The notes beneath the pieces are model-generated. The model worked only from the letters and a program-made list of their open reading frames with translations. It made no database searches and was not told the origin of the DNA. 64,000 nucleotides of DNA from Gentiana macrophylla (taxonomy: Eukaryota > Streptophyta > Magnoliopsida > Gentianales > Gentianaceae). The position numbers were made by a program, and so were the translations under genes. Where the stretch lies: NCBI GenBank assembly GCA_026214975.1, contig JAOBSW010000228.1, positions 1 through 64,000 on the forward strand, given 5' to 3'. Of this stretch, positions 1 to 12,554 are shown in pieces (position 1 is the stretch's first letter; each line of letters opens with the position of its first letter).

Positions 1-1900
1 TTATGATTTTTGAGAGATTAGAAAATCACCAAAACTAAGCTCCTACTGGTTTATACATTTCCAAATACTTTGTCAACTAGTAATGCTTTGTGCATATTTT
101 TCCGGAATGGAAAAACTCTTGTGCGGTGTCTTACATATTTCTAATGATTGGAAAAACAACAAATCATAAGAATAAAGCTCGACCACTAGTTTTATCGGTT
201 CCAAATACCGTCTAACTAGCAACACTTTATTTATGATTTTCCAATTTTCAATTAGAAATTTCTTGTGTGATTACTCACACAATTAAAATTACTAATAAAT
301 TTTATATAGTCCTACATCATCTTTGAACTAATTAGCCTCTCGTTCAACACGAGTGACAGCGATTGGCATACTATACTATAGTCCTTAAGATTTAAAGAGC
401 TCAGAGAGGAAAATCTCTTCCGAAATTTAATTGCATTCTTGATGAGTTCAACGTTCTTGTTACTTTCCACTTTTAACGAAGTCATTACACTAGCGATTTA
501 GTAGCCTAGAGATGATAGTTGCAAAACAATATTGTGAGAAAAAAATTCATACATACACGACTAGATAAATTTTAGGAATTATAAAGCTGTAAAAAGTCTA
601 TCCTACCAATCCAAGGATTTAACTCACACCACACATCGCCTCCTGGTGGGTCGGTATCGGCACGATGACGGTTAAATTGAGACCAATCTCTCGATGATTA
701 AACTTTGAGAAGCAAACATCTCATGGGGAATCGTACATCCATACTTTAATCGTCAATTACCTTCCTTTTTTCAATTAAGATATTTCCTAAAATATCTGAT
801 GAGTGTGACCTCATCAGATTGTGACCTTTAAGTACACCCGAGTATGCCTCGTAGGGTAGGTCGATGACGGCGAGTCCTCGAAGATCCTATCCTTTGGAGA
901 CCAAGCCTTGAATTTTGATAGCGTTGAACACCATCCGAAGGGGGCTGAAATCAAAGCGGCACGATGCGTCACCATTCTCTCACTTGCTTGCATCTATAGT
1001 AGAGGCCGTGGGGTTGGTGTCGCCTTCCCGCTCCACTCAATATTTTGAAAAAGTGGTGGGTTTCGCGATCGCGGGTTTTTGGACATGACAATATTTTAAG
1101 AGACAACAAATCATGTACCTGAATGGTGTCGGTAATGTAGGCAAGCCTACCCGTCTTATTCGTTGGAACGTATGGCTTTATCGGTCCGGATCCGGCTAGA
1201 AAGCCCCGTTTAGCCGTAAAGGCTTGGTCGGATATGCTAAGTCTTGCGAACCCGTTGCAAACATCACACGTGGAGGGTGAGTCGATCGAGCCGTGGCTCG
1301 GTTGAACTTACCCAACCATGGTTAGACCATTTCCGAACCCATGTATCATGATTTTCCGATTTCTTAAATTGTCAAACTTTTCCGTAGACCTTTACGGAAC
1401 AAACCCGCAATCTCATTCCGGTTTAAGGTGGGATTCACGAGAATCCATCACGAATACTTAAACCTAGTTCTCGGTTATTTAATTAGTTTCTAATTAATTA
1501 ATTCCCACAACAATTAATTAACAAATTAAACTAATTAATCGAGTTGAATACATACCTAATTAATTATCGAGAATTAAATAGCTACATGTATGCATATGGA
1601 GTGGAATTCATGATATGATGCATGTCATGGAAATTTTCGGGTATACACATAAATATGATCATACATGCAATTACGGAAAATAAACACGAGATGGATCATT
1701 GGTACCCCGTATCTAACCTATTAAAAAATAAACAAACCCAAACTAGGGTTTACTATTTTCTAATCGACTCTCTGCTCGTTTTTATCGATGATCGGACATC
1801 CAAACGAACTTTGATCGTCACGAAACTTTATGGACCTGTTATTCACTCTTCCTAATTCAATATGAACGGTTGGATCTTCGTTTCAACGGTCCAATCTCTT
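1..1900. other. Unresolved AT-rich intergenic/TE-derived stretch
   Basis: No open reading frame of convincing length and no recognisable protein domain was seen. Short palindromic AT runs (TTAATTAA-type, near 1,480-1,570) and scattered direct similarities to LTR sequence suggest decayed retrotransposon DNA. It may be the outer part of the inverted LTR that ends at 3,127, but that link is not demonstrated by sequence I could align. A single 77-codon frame at 1,622-1,855 has no recognisable motif and is treated as chance. Confidence 0.4.
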
Positions 1901-3127
1901 ACAAAAATTCGACGAGGCGGCGGTGGGGCTGCGGTGCATTTACGACACATCGACAACTTTATTGCAACGATTGGACATCGAGATGGACTCCGATCGACAT
2001 GAAATTTTGAGGCCAAGTCCACTTAAAAATGTCTTTTCCATGTATTTAATTATTGAGCCCACTAAATAATTATTCGCACATCAATTTAAATAGTCCAACT
2101 ACTTAATTATCATTGAGGCCCAACGTCAAGAAACATAAGCATGTTAGGAGCCGGCATCGAGGACTATTTGACCTATAACAAGTAGCTATAATAGATTTAA
2201 TAAAATTATTCATCCGAACATAACAATTCTTATTCAATCTATTAATTCGAGGATGCATACCATAAACCCGGCGAACTCTATCGATTATAGATATATACTT
2301 ACACTCTAATCTTTGAGTCAATAGCGTCCATTGATATAATCATTACATCCGGATAAATCCTCCATTGCATTTATTCGTTTTGATTCGGGATATTTCCGTA
2401 AACCCTTCTCAAAACATCTTATCCTTTATTTTCCATTAACCCTAGTGATCAATTAGTTCATAACTAATATAATATAAAGCTGGGCCCATCGATCGATTTC
2501 TAGGAATAACAAATAAAGAAGGCGATCTGTCCACTTCCCCATGAAGGAATGGATTCCATATCTGTGAAGTCACGAGACTACTCACTCATTCGAGAATAGA
2601 GCCAGCGAAGTATTCGGATCACATGTATCCAAGTGATCTTAACTAACACATCAAACCCTACTTTGAACCAAGCGGTGATGGCTGTGATCACATCAAGATT
2701 GAGATTGATCCATATATGATCATATTGTGATTCGATAAGATTTCTCAATCACGGAATTATATCGAAATTCAAATCAAATCGGTCCAGTCCTATATGATAG
2801 ACATCATATATAAATGCCCACGCAATTAGGTACCCTATACCGACAGTGCGGATAAGAGCGCTCACATCATTAAGTGTTAGGCGCATTATTGGTATATTAA
2901 TCATGAGACCCATACTACGATTAAAGCACCAGGGACTAACTAGTTTTAAGCATATCATCACTAACTCAATCCTCAGTGTATGCCATACAGCGAGTTATGT
3001 GATTACATACCGATATACTTAGGGTTTTCAAATGATTGTATTAATAAGCATGAATGCAAATATTAAGATGAATTATAAATCGCAAAAAACAATTACATAA
3101 ATTGTCTTTCGGGCACTACACCTAACA
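1900..3127 (-). repeat. Degenerate LTR (Y-like family), minus strand
   Basis: Read on the minus strand, the segment begins TGTTAGGTGTAGTGCCCGAA at 3,127 and continues with ACAATTTATGTAATTG, the same start as the solo LTR ending at 25,018. Similarity to 23,910-24,958 is visible in many blocks, for example the stretch around 2,260-2,340 (CGAACTCTATCGATTATAGAT, then the block around ATTGATATAATCATTACATC). To the right lies a purine-rich minus-strand tract (GGGTGGGTG), consistent with a polypurine tract, so this is probably a 3' LTR of a minus-strand Copia-type element. The left (3') half diverges from the other copy and its end was not found. Confidence 0.6.
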
Positions 3128-4613
3128 CCCACCCTGAGAAGATGGTCATCGGGGCGATGATGAGTTTGAATCACGACGATGGAGTTGATTAGTCGGACCA
3201 ATGGGTTTCGAACACCGTGAGGCTTTAAGCAAATTGTTCTTTTTCATATTCAGTTAATTTTTAGGAGCATCTTTGTCCTTTGCGCTTTCAATTATATACT
3301 AATTTGCATAGATAAATACTATGTATACCTTGTTGAGGTGTGGTATTTATCATATTTTCTCCTTCTTTTTTGATTTGGTGTTCGAACCATGTCAGGACTA
3401 ACGCCAAGACCACTATCACTGCTAATGTTGTTCCAACAACATCATCTTTGTTACGAGTGAATCTACTTCATTTCATCTTTAGATTTCACCATACAAAATG
3501 ACATCATCTTAATTTCTGCCCCTTTCGATCACAGTTTCAACTGGTCAACGACTTAATCAACCAATATATTTCTTAATCAGATTTGGGATCCTTCGTCTTT
3601 TGTGCCTCATGACCAATTCAGCTCTGGTACGTGTATCAACAGAATTTAGAAGCAAAGTTAGTCAAATAAGCACCATCAAACGTGACATATCTAACTATGT
3701 ATGGTGGAAATTTACTATCCTTCTTATCATTAGAGATAAAAACATGAATGATATTTCTTCGATTCAAAGCCTAAGCCACAAGAGTATATATTTGCACTGG
3801 GTTCAAACTCTTTGTTTGGAGGAATTCACAATTGGCTGATGACTTGGTAGCGTAGACCAACATCAACATTCAACAGGGATAGCTTACAAGTTCAAAGACA
3901 GAGCATGCATTAGTTGAAGTCATTGGTTGTATAAATATTCTTAAAGTTTTGCTCAATCACCAGCCAAAAGCACAAATGATAGAGTACACATACGTAAAAC
4001 ATAGAATATGACTAAACATATGGTAGAATATTAGGCCTTGGTGAGGTCATAGATGGTCTCATGATTTCTAGATACCTTGTCACCAATTCAGATCTCATTC
4101 CCTTTGTTCTTGGAGGTCTAAGTTAGATTATGAGTTAGTTATTTCAACACAACCTTACAGAAGTTCTTCTAAGTTAATCAAAATGTTAGGAAGGGTGTAT
4201 GAAAAGACAATAATGTATTGTTTTATTTGATAAATCTAATATTCACTTTTAATCATTGTATTCACTTAGTAGTATGCTTACAAGTGAACATCGTAGAAAA
4301 TCCCTAGGGTTCGTTATGTAGCCACAATACTCAATGCAGAAGAGTTATGTATGAGAGGATTGACTTTATGCTAATACTCATTGAATATTAGGACCGTTTT
4401 GAAATTGGTGAAGTTCGAGATCTTCTGACCAAAAACACTATTATTTCCACTAATACACTTGGACAACGACCGCTTTATCTGGTCATTGATGTTTGACACC
4501 TTGATGAGAGTCAATTTGTTATGAAAATCACCATGCTTTCTCCATTTTCCATGCCCCTTTTATCACTTTTGTAACAAACTAAGTCATTATTTTCTCTACT
4601 CTTGTGATAGCGT
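3128..4613. other. Unresolved stretch between two inverted LTR pieces
   Basis: By position this should be internal sequence of the minus-strand element whose LTR ends at 3,127, followed by the flank of the inverted X LTR starting at 4,614. I could not recognise gag or pol motifs in either strand. The 79-codon frame at 3,600-3,839 has no known domain. Confidence 0.3.
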
Positions 4614-5533
4614 TGTTAGGAAATCTACGCGGGAATCTTTAAGAATTCAAAAATTTATTTCCTTTAACTAGGATGGAAACCCGTTTAAGCAACAAACATA
4701 TAAAGCTAGTAGGCGGTGGTTACCTTACTTGATCTAAAAGATCGGCGCTTTGACCGTCTAAGGAGAGTAGCGATGTATGGAGGCCCAGCGTTCGGTCTCT
4801 ACTCGATTATCCACACGAACAGCCGCTTGAATCCCATCATGCATTGCTACTAGAAAATTAGGTTGCTAGACCGGCATTTTCTCTCTCTAATCTCTCTGTA
4901 AGAACCTCTTTACTTTTCACAAGAACTATTAATTTCTTGGAATTGTGTTTACATAAAAAGCTAGACAAGCCCTCTATTATAGGAGTACTTGCGCCCCATC
5001 ATAGTCATTGATTGAGATTAAACACAGTAGATTGATGAGAAAGAAAACTTCTTCTAATAAAATATGGAAAGTATCTTTTATTCATTTATCTCATTTAATA
5101 TTCAATATCTTATATTAAATATATTTTCAAGATATATAATGACAATATCTTATATTGAATATATCTTTATCTTATTACCATAAATCTATTTTCCAAAAAT
5201 CAATTAATATCAATTTTAATATTATGGTAATCTTATTAATTAAATTGCACAATCAAAGTGTATCTTATAAACAACAAAATATAAGCCCCATAGCCAATAT
5301 TATGGCATCGGAATATTCTTCAATTAATATAATATTATGATTAATTAATTTGCAAAATACATGTGTATCATATACATATCTATTTTTGACACATACACAT
5401 ACATTATATGTATATTTAATTAATCAACATAATTAATATCTTATATAATATTTATTCATAATAAATAAATACCACCATATTAATTTACCACTATAACCTT
5501 ACGAGATAAACTTTCCTTATTTGGTTATCAACA
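4614..5533 (-). repeat. Inverted 3' part of a family X Copia LTR
   Basis: Plus-strand sequence starts TGTTAGGAAATCTACGCG, the reverse complement of the 3' end of the family X LTR (compare 7,490-7,519 and 29,230-29,256). It runs as the reverse complement of about 6,563-7,519, including the GTCTACC/AGATCGGCGCTTTGACCG block and the AATTAATTTGCAAAATACATG block, and stops abruptly at GGTTATCAAC, where the plus-strand X LTR begins. The 5' kilobase of this LTR copy is missing. It forms one arm of a roughly 0.9-kb inverted repeat. It is best read as the remnant 3' LTR of the minus-strand X element seen again at 29,257-34,002. Confidence 0.75.
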
Positions 5534-6705
5534 ATTTGAAATGGTGTCCTAAACCCAATCGGGTTGGACCGGATCGACGGGTCGGATCATTTCTACCATT
5601 TCTTTATATTTATACATATATTAAATGGCTTTTACATTTGTCATATATTTGTTATTTTAAAGAACCAATTATGAATTGTTATATGATAATGTCTAAGTAT
5701 TAAATTGTGATAGAGAAACCATGATAGATGATTATGGTTGATGAGATCTCTAATCATTTTAATAAGTTTGATACTTAAATGTCTCTAGGTGATGTACAAT
5801 TAAGCAGGGCATTGATAGTATAAGCAGGCTATACGTATTTGATGTCTTCTGTCTTTAAGAGGCGGGGATAGATCTTGTCTATCAAAGTGTAGAACACTTG
5901 GGACCATGCGTGGACATGTATGTTAAAAGAATGCGTCGTTAGATGACCCACTTACTTACCTTTGTTAAGTGCCACACTATGTGACGGTTGTGTAATTATC
6001 CATAGGACCGGAGTCTACATGGCATCACGGTATGGATTGCCATACTTTGACATTATTGAGGTTTCTCTTAGCCATGGGGCGATCATGCGGTAAAGATTGG
6101 GTGTGATCTTTGAAGCATCTTTGAGTATACATGTTTGGTCGTCTGGGAATATGATACCCTATCAATAGGGGTGATTATCCGAAAGGCCCTTCTTATAAGG
6201 AATGTCTTACTCTCGTGAATCTTTGCAAAGTGGAAGTAAATGAGTTAGTTCGAGAGAGCATGATATCCATATTATAAGATACGATCGTTGATGTTTGACA
6301 CTCGAACGACGACCGTATGGATATTATTACATCGATAGGGTTGTATTTACACCTGTAAGCTGTTTCACATGAAAGGTAGTAGTCATTGTATTTGACTCTT
6401 CCGATGATTGAGGTCATGGTGTGTTGCTGAGACGCTATCCCGTGATCGTTAGTTATGAAGGACATTTTCATAATTTGCACTTTGTAGCTCACGGCCAACA
6501 TATTCGAAGCCTATCGGGTCACACACATAAGAACATCTAGCCGGATTAAAATGCGGTTATAGTGATAACCAAATAAGGAAAGTTTTCTCAAGAATATAAA
6601 GGTTATAGTGGTAAATTAATATGATGATATTTATTTATTATGAATAAATATAATACAAGATATTAATTTTGTTGATTAATTAAATATTTATATAGATACA
6701 TATAT

Positions 6706-6764
<59 letters not shown>

Positions 6765-7519
6765 ATATATATATTTTGTGAATTAATTAATCATAGTATT
6801 ACTGATAATTAAAGAAAATCTCAATTCCCAAATTAGTAGGGAAAAAGGGCGTAATTTTTAAAGTGTTTAGGATACATTTCAATTATGCAATTTAATTAAT
6901 AAGATTACCATAATATTAATATTGGATTAATTGATTTTGGAAAAATAGATTTATGGTAATAAGATAAAGAAATATTCAATATAAATATTTTCCATATATA
7001 TCTTAAGAAAAATATTTAATATAAGATATTGATTATTAACGAGATAAATCAATCAAATGTATTTTCCTTATTTTATTAGGAAAGCTGCTTTCTTTCTCTT
7101 AATCTACTAGGAAGCTAATCCCAATTAGATTGGGAGACATGAAGGGCGCCCAATACTCTATATAAGCCAGGTCTTGGCTAGCTTGTTTGTACAACACAAT
7201 TCCAAGAGCTAATAGTTCTTGTGAAAAATAGAGAGCTTTTTTTTAGAGAGAGTTTGGAGAGAGAAAATGCCGATATAGGAACTGATTTTTCTAATAGCAA
7301 TCCAATGGTGGATTTAGGTTGAACTGTTCGTGTGGATTACGGTAGAGACCGAGCGGCAGGCGACTCCGTGCATCACTACTCTCAGTAGGCGGTCAAAGCG
7401 TCGATCTTTTAGATCAAGCAATCTACTAGCTTATTTGTTTATTGCTTAAGCGAAGTCGATCCTAGTTAAAAAGGAAATAAATTTTGAATTCCGTAGCGTT
7501 CCCGCGTAGATTTTCTAAT
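5534..7519 (+). repeat. Family X Copia 5' LTR (plus strand)
   Basis: It matches 27,255-29,256 along nearly its full length, starting at the shared phrase TTGAAATGGTGTCCTAAACC and ending GCGTTCCCGCGTAGATTTTC. The terminal TG is lost (ATTTGAAATGG instead of TGTTGAAATGG), consistent with damage at the junction with the inverted LTR to the left. It contains a (TA)n tract and is followed by a primer-binding site at 7,522. A TATA-like CTATATAAGCC lies near 7,157. With the copy at 27,255-29,256 it brackets one plus-strand Copia element. Confidence 0.8.
6711..6760. repeat. (TA)n microsatellite in X LTR
   Basis: About 25 uninterrupted TA units. The same position in the other X LTR copies (28,408-28,487 and 32,754-32,826) is also a TA tract of different length, so the repeat is an inherited, length-variable part of the LTR. 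Confidence 0.95.
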
Positions 7520-7521
7520 GA

Positions 7522-7536
7522 TGGTATCGAAAGAGC
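7522..7536 (+). other. Primer-binding site, initiator tRNA-Met type
   Basis: TGGTATCGAAAGAGC lies two bases after the LTR end and resembles TGGTATCAGAGC, the site complementary to the 3' end of initiator tRNA-Met used by most plant Copia elements. The equivalent site after another X LTR is at 43,229. It marks 5,534-7,519 as a 5' LTR. Confidence 0.75.
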
Positions 7537-7613
7537 TTTGAGCTTAAGCAATAAGCACTAATTAATTGCGTAGTAATTAATCGATAGATGCAAGATCTAA
7601 GATCACGAAACAC

Positions 7614-7617
<4 letters not shown>

Positions 7618-7674
<57 letters not shown>
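7618..7674. repeat. (TA)n microsatellite at left Helitron junction
   Basis: About 28 TA units in the untranslated leader of the X Copia element. A second, interrupted (TA)n tract sits at 18,739-18,806, just past the Helitron 3' end. Helitrons insert between A and T, and both flanks being TA tract suggests insertion into one original microsatellite. Confidence 0.95.
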
Positions 7675-7675
<1 letters not shown>

Positions 7676-7850
7676 GGGTGCACTCTATTAAATGTGCAGA
7701 TTTTGGTCAGTATTTTTGGCGCGAGAATTTGGTCGTCTTTTTTTTCTTATTTTTAAAGCGTTAAATAAATATCACTGTTTGAATGGCCAATGATTTGTTT
7801 TCTTTCCCACTCAAGCGATCTAAAACCCACCACCGCCTTGCTTTCTTACG

Positions 7851-7858
7851 TATAAATA
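7851..7858 (+). promoter_or_regulatory. TATA box of the Helitron RepHel gene
   Basis: TATAAATA, preceded by a GC-richer stretch, lies about 80-90 bp before a strong 5' splice site (CAG|GTAATT at 7,940/7,941). Spacing fits a transcription start near 7,880 and a short non-coding first exon. This is inferred from sequence alone. Confidence 0.5.
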
Positions 7859-7940
7859 GCTACGATGGAATCCATGGCGGGCGTTATGCATGCGTTCTCT
7901 CTACCAGTTATCTTGCTTGAGCTTTCATTCGTTTGTCCAG

Positions 7941-9458
7941 GTAATTGCTTGATTGTCTTTTTTTCGCCATTACGAGGGAAATTTGGAAATCGACTTATTT
8001 CTTACGTCGAATTTATGCTTGGTTCGTTCACCGTTCCAAATCGATTATGTTCGTTCCCTGTAAAAAACCAAATTTGATTGGCATTGCTTATTATTTAGTA
8101 TTTTGCATAGGTGTAGTATTTGATGTGTGTTTGTTGTTTTGTTCTTTGCCTGTAATTAGCTCTGTCTCATTTGCATGTTGGGTTTTATGAATTCTGTGAG
8201 TCCTTATGCTTTCCTTTTCTTTCTGCTAATTTTTTGGTTTTATTTTATACCAAGTTTGTTGATCTTTTCAAGCTTTTGCATAGGTGTGTTTTTGTGTTTT
8301 CTTTTTGCGTTTTGTTTGGCTGTATTTGGATTTATTTCTTTTGCGTCTTTGAAATGTAGTGTGTTATACAGGCTTGAATCGGTTATAGTTAGTCCATCCG
8401 ATTTTAATTTGTCTCCTGCTTTGTTGCCTTTCTGTTTTATAGTGTACCAAGATTGTGTCTGTTTGGAAGCATAGGTATGTGTTATTGGTATAGATAAAGT
8501 GCTGAATTTTAGTGCATGTGCTCTTCTTGTTTTTTTTTTATTGTTTTTATGAATTTTGTTTTGGGTTTGACTTTGGGTTTCTAAAGAATTGATGCGTTCG
8601 GTTCTTTGTTAGGCATTCTATTAAAGACGTATTGTTTGGTAGTTTTATCTTCTAATGCATTTGGTTTTTGTTAGGAACCGAATGTTATGATGTACTTTTC
8701 TGTGGCTTTTTGGTTGTAAACTCTGCGTGTGATTTTTGCGGCTTTATTTACGTGTTTTTGGTGCTTTCTCTGCTTTGTTTGGATTTGGGAAAATGTTTGT
8801 GGTGTTGATTTGTGGTGAAATCTCTTGCATTGTTGTATAGAACTTGAAAAAATGGGTCTTAGTAGCCATGAGGTTGTTACCACTGGTTACATTCGTTTCA
8901 TTTGTGTCCTAACCTTGTTCTTTCGTTATTGCTCTTCTTGCAGTTGTTGTTGCATTGTCGTGTGCATTGCTGCGTTTCGGTTTAAAGATTTGTTGTACCC
9001 AGGTATTATAATAGTTATTTTTAATTTTAATTTTTTTTAAAGGTGATGTCTATCACTTTTGTATGCTTTGCTCCATATGTGCTTTTGAATTTTATGTTCG
9101 CCACACCATTCCACTCTTATGCTTTTAGGTTTTTTGGGTCTTCCCTTTCTGTGCATTTTCTGTCTATGGTTTTTCCATTTTTGGTAGACATGCAAAGAAG
9201 TGGTGTGTGTTGGTAGCTACAATTAGATGTAGGTGACTTTTGCCCTGTTTGGTATAAGTTTTTGTGCGAGTGTGCCTCACCCTATGTGCCATTGCTGTAT
9301 ATAGTTGTTACCAGTGCCAAATAGAATTTTTAGCCCACTCCCTATGACAAGGAATGCAGACCAAATGTACAACTTTTTGCCTTTGCCTGTGGTATGTTCT
9401 TTGCGGATGTCTTATTTGTGACTTTTTTAGATGCCCTGTTGAACATGCGATTTTGTAG
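7941..9458 (+). other. Probable leader intron of the RepHel gene
   Basis: The donor CCAG|GTAATT at 7,940/7,941 and acceptor TTTTGTAG|GCGAA ending at 9,458 bracket 1.5 kb of T-rich plus-strand sequence, the composition expected of a plant intron. The ATG at 9,464 lies six bases into the next exon. Several short frames in this stretch (for example 7,945-8,474) are Phe/Leu/Cys-rich products of the T-richness, not genes. Confidence 0.5.
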
Positions 9459-9463
9459 GCGAA

Positions 9464-12400
9464 ATGGATGCTGATAGATTGACTTCGAGGAACGAGAATA
9501 TGAGGGAGGCTTATGCTAGAATGCCTCCTGAAAGAAAGGATGAATTGCTAAAGCGCGGCGTATGCGTTATGCTATTAATCGATGCCACTAGCGTCTCTTT
9601 GCTAATGCTCGCGGCGACGGTAGCAGAATCACCCTGGTCATGTGTTGGTGACATAGCCTCTTCCTCGAGTGCTGAATGGTCTATAGGTCAATCCTCAAGC
9701 TCCCTGCCTAAGGACACTGCAGGTGCTCCTTTTAGGGAAAGAACTATCTGGTCTTGTGATTTTGGCCAGGGTACTATGCAACAAACTACCGCTTCCGGAA
9801 GTGATGCTTCCCCGGGCCCTTCTTCATTGTTACCTGTGTCAGGCCAGCCTGTTACATCTATGGATTCAGTAGCCCTGGGTAAAATAGCTCGTAGAGCCAG
9901 ATCATCTTGCGCCGAGATTGATCGCCCGGTGTTTCCACGGAGGAGAAATGACGGCAGAGAGCGACCTCGTGCGGCGATGAGTCGATCCTACAATGCGGGG
10001 ACAATACCGATCTATAGTTCACGATCGCGCCAGATTGCGAGTATTGTGCAGCTAAACGCTTTCACCGTGAGCCACCTTCTTTTTGCTGTTCCGGGGGAGA
10101 GGTTAGGCTGGCGCCTGCTCGGATGCCGCAAGAACTCCTACGACTCTTCATGTCTTCGGATGAAGATTCAATTCGGATTTCAGCGCCAGCGCGTGCGCAC
10201 TTTACAACAACCATCTTGCATTCACCACTTTTGGTGCAAAAGCAGACCGAGTTAATGAAAAATCGCCAAGGTATATATCGTTTCTTTGTTCGAGGGCAAG
10301 GTGTATCATAAGCTTCCACCCTTGCGGTCTTACAAGCTCCTCCTAAGAACTTACGACTTTATCTTTATGACGGTGAGGCTGAGCTAGACCAGCGGATGAC
10401 GCTTTCCTCACGATTAGACCGGGCAATACTGAGAAAGCTGCTGGACATTTTGCGTACCAATCCTTATGTTGTATTTCTTAAGCATTTGAAGGATTTTGAA
10501 GATTTATCCCAACACAAGATTTGCTTGGTAAACTCCCCTAGGCTTGATCAAAGGGTATACAATGAGCCTACAAGAAATGATGTTGCAGCTATACTCTCAC
10601 TTGAGGATGAGACAGATACCTATCCTCCGTGTCACATCCAGATTTATGCGAAAGATGCACTTCCTTTTACAATTTCGCACAACTTTGCATCGTACGATGC
10701 GCTGCAATACCCATTGTTCTTTGCAAACGGTGACAATGGCTGGCATTTTGGTATTGAAAAGTTACCGCCCAACTTGAGGAAACGGATATATAAATACAAC
10801 TCGGGGTCTGGAGTTGATCCGCAAGAATGTGCGAGTGCAGAGGCATTAGTTGTTGCGGAGGAGTCAGGTATTTGTCTTAATAATCTATTCCGGTTGTCAT
10901 TTACGACTCTGAGATTGCCTCATCTTAAATTGCACCATTGTTGTCGCAGCTATGGCTCATGGCCAACGCAAGAGAAATATTGTTTCGTGTAGACAATATT
11001 ATTGCTACAAGCTGCAGATGAGAGAGTCCGATGAATCCGGATTGCTACATGGTGGCCGTTTATTACAATGATATATTGTCGACATGTTCGTGAAAGTTGA
11101 GTCTTCTAGACTTGACTATGTGAGGAAGCGACAAAAGAGATAAGGCCCGAACATTTGTAGGGTCTTCTTGATAGCATCGGTTGTGGCGTTACCTCGGCTT
11201 AATTTGTAGGAAAAAAGCGATCCTCGCCCGCTTCATTTTATGGAGGTCCACGGGGTATGAAAGCGATACCTAGGACGCTATAGCTCTTGTGCGGGCAGGT
11301 TTGGTCGGCAGATTACTTTATAACTATGACAGAACTTCGTGAGGAGGAAATAACAAGCCATTTCTTTTGCTGAGAGCTGCCTCGAATAGGCCCGACCTTC
11401 TCTCGCGTGTTCGGATCGAAGCTTGAGCTATTGAAGAAGGATCTATTGACGAGATCACATCTTTGGTAGCCCCAATGCGGTGTACTCAATTGAGTTTCAA
11501 AAGAGGGCCTACCACATGTTCACCTTCTTATTATACTTGATCCACGAGTCCAAACCTATAAACCACGAGGCTTACGATCGATACATTAGTGCGAGCTCCT
11601 GGACCCGACAAGGATCTGAATTTGTTTGCATTAGTTACCAAACATATGATTCATGGTCCATGTGGGGCGCTCAACATGAAATGTCCATGCATGCGAAATA
11701 AACTATGCAAAAATAGGTATCAAGGAATTTTGAGATCACACAACACATGGCGAAGATAGTTACCCTTTGTATCGGCGATGAGATTCGGGGTTGCGAAGCT
11801 CTTTGTTAGAGCCACCCCACGAGATAATGAGATGGGTTGTTCCCTACAACCCATATTTGCTAAAAGATACAATCATCACATAAATGTAGAGGTTTGCTCG
11901 ACAATCAAGTCGGTGAAATACTTATACAAGTATATCTACAAAGGGCCAGACAAGATAGCGTTCCAGATTTCTACTTCCTCTATAGAGGATGAGATCCATG
12001 AATATCAAAAGGGAAGGTGGGTATCTCCACCGGAGGCTGCATGGCGCTTGTTTTCTTTCCCGCTGTTTGAAATACATCCTTCTGTGATAGGTTTGCAGAT
12101 CCACTTGCCAAACAACTATAGTGTGTCATTCTCTGTTGATGCAAACCTCTCAGATGTTGTGTCTAATAGCTTTCTTTCGAAGACAATGCTGACTCAGTTT
12201 TTTCACATGAATAAAAACAATATGAAAGCTCGATCCTTGAACTGCCTGTACAAAGGCTTCCCAAAATATTTCGTATGGGATAGCGGAAAGAGATTCTGGA
12301 GTGAAAGAAAATGAGGGAAAGTTGTCGGCCGTATCAACACCGTGCCACCGTCTGAAGGAGAAAGATACTACTTGCGTTTACTGCTGAATCACATGCACGG

Positions 12401-12554
12401 TCCACAATCCTTCGACGACCTACTTTCAGTTGAAGGTTGTGTGTATCCAACCTTCCGACAGGCTGCACTTCAGCACGGTCTACTTGCAACATATTTAGAT
12501 TTGTACCGATGTTTGGATGAAGTGGTCTCTACCAAATGCCAAGGCATTGCGTAG
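9464..12554 (+). pseudogene. Helitron RepHel N-terminal and Rep half, frameshifted
   Basis: The ATG follows the inferred 3' splice site. The first residues (MDADRLTSRNENMREAYARM, then PPERKDELLKR) fit the basic N-terminal segment of Helitron proteins. The frame is then lost for several hundred bases. Recognisable sequence resumes around 10,260 (IYRFFVRGQG) and 10,340-10,780 (LYLYDGEAELDQR, then QYPLFFANGDNGWHFG), matching the Helitron helicase-like N domain. The Rep region is spread over several frames: YFITMT near 11,310, HVHLL near 11,516, DHTTHGEDSYPLYRR near 11,733-11,780, and NHHINVEVCSTIKSVKYL with YKYIYKGPDK at about 11,865-11,955. The rest (EIHEYQKGRWVSPPEAAWRL) is in one good frame, 11,778-12,314. 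At least four stops or frameshifts are needed to join these pieces. In intact Helitrons this half nicks and ligates single-stranded DNA for rolling-circle transposition. Confidence 0.85.

Noticed and set aside
7945..8474. Overlapping Phe/Leu/Cys-rich frames
   Set aside because: They lie inside the T-rich inferred leader intron. Composition explains both length and hydrophobic content.
9560..10255. Long open frame continuing from the Helitron ATG (263 codons)
   Set aside because: Only the first 30 or so residues look like a Helitron protein. The rest matches nothing expected, and true Helitron homology reappears in another frame from about 10,260, so the frame is a frameshift artefact.
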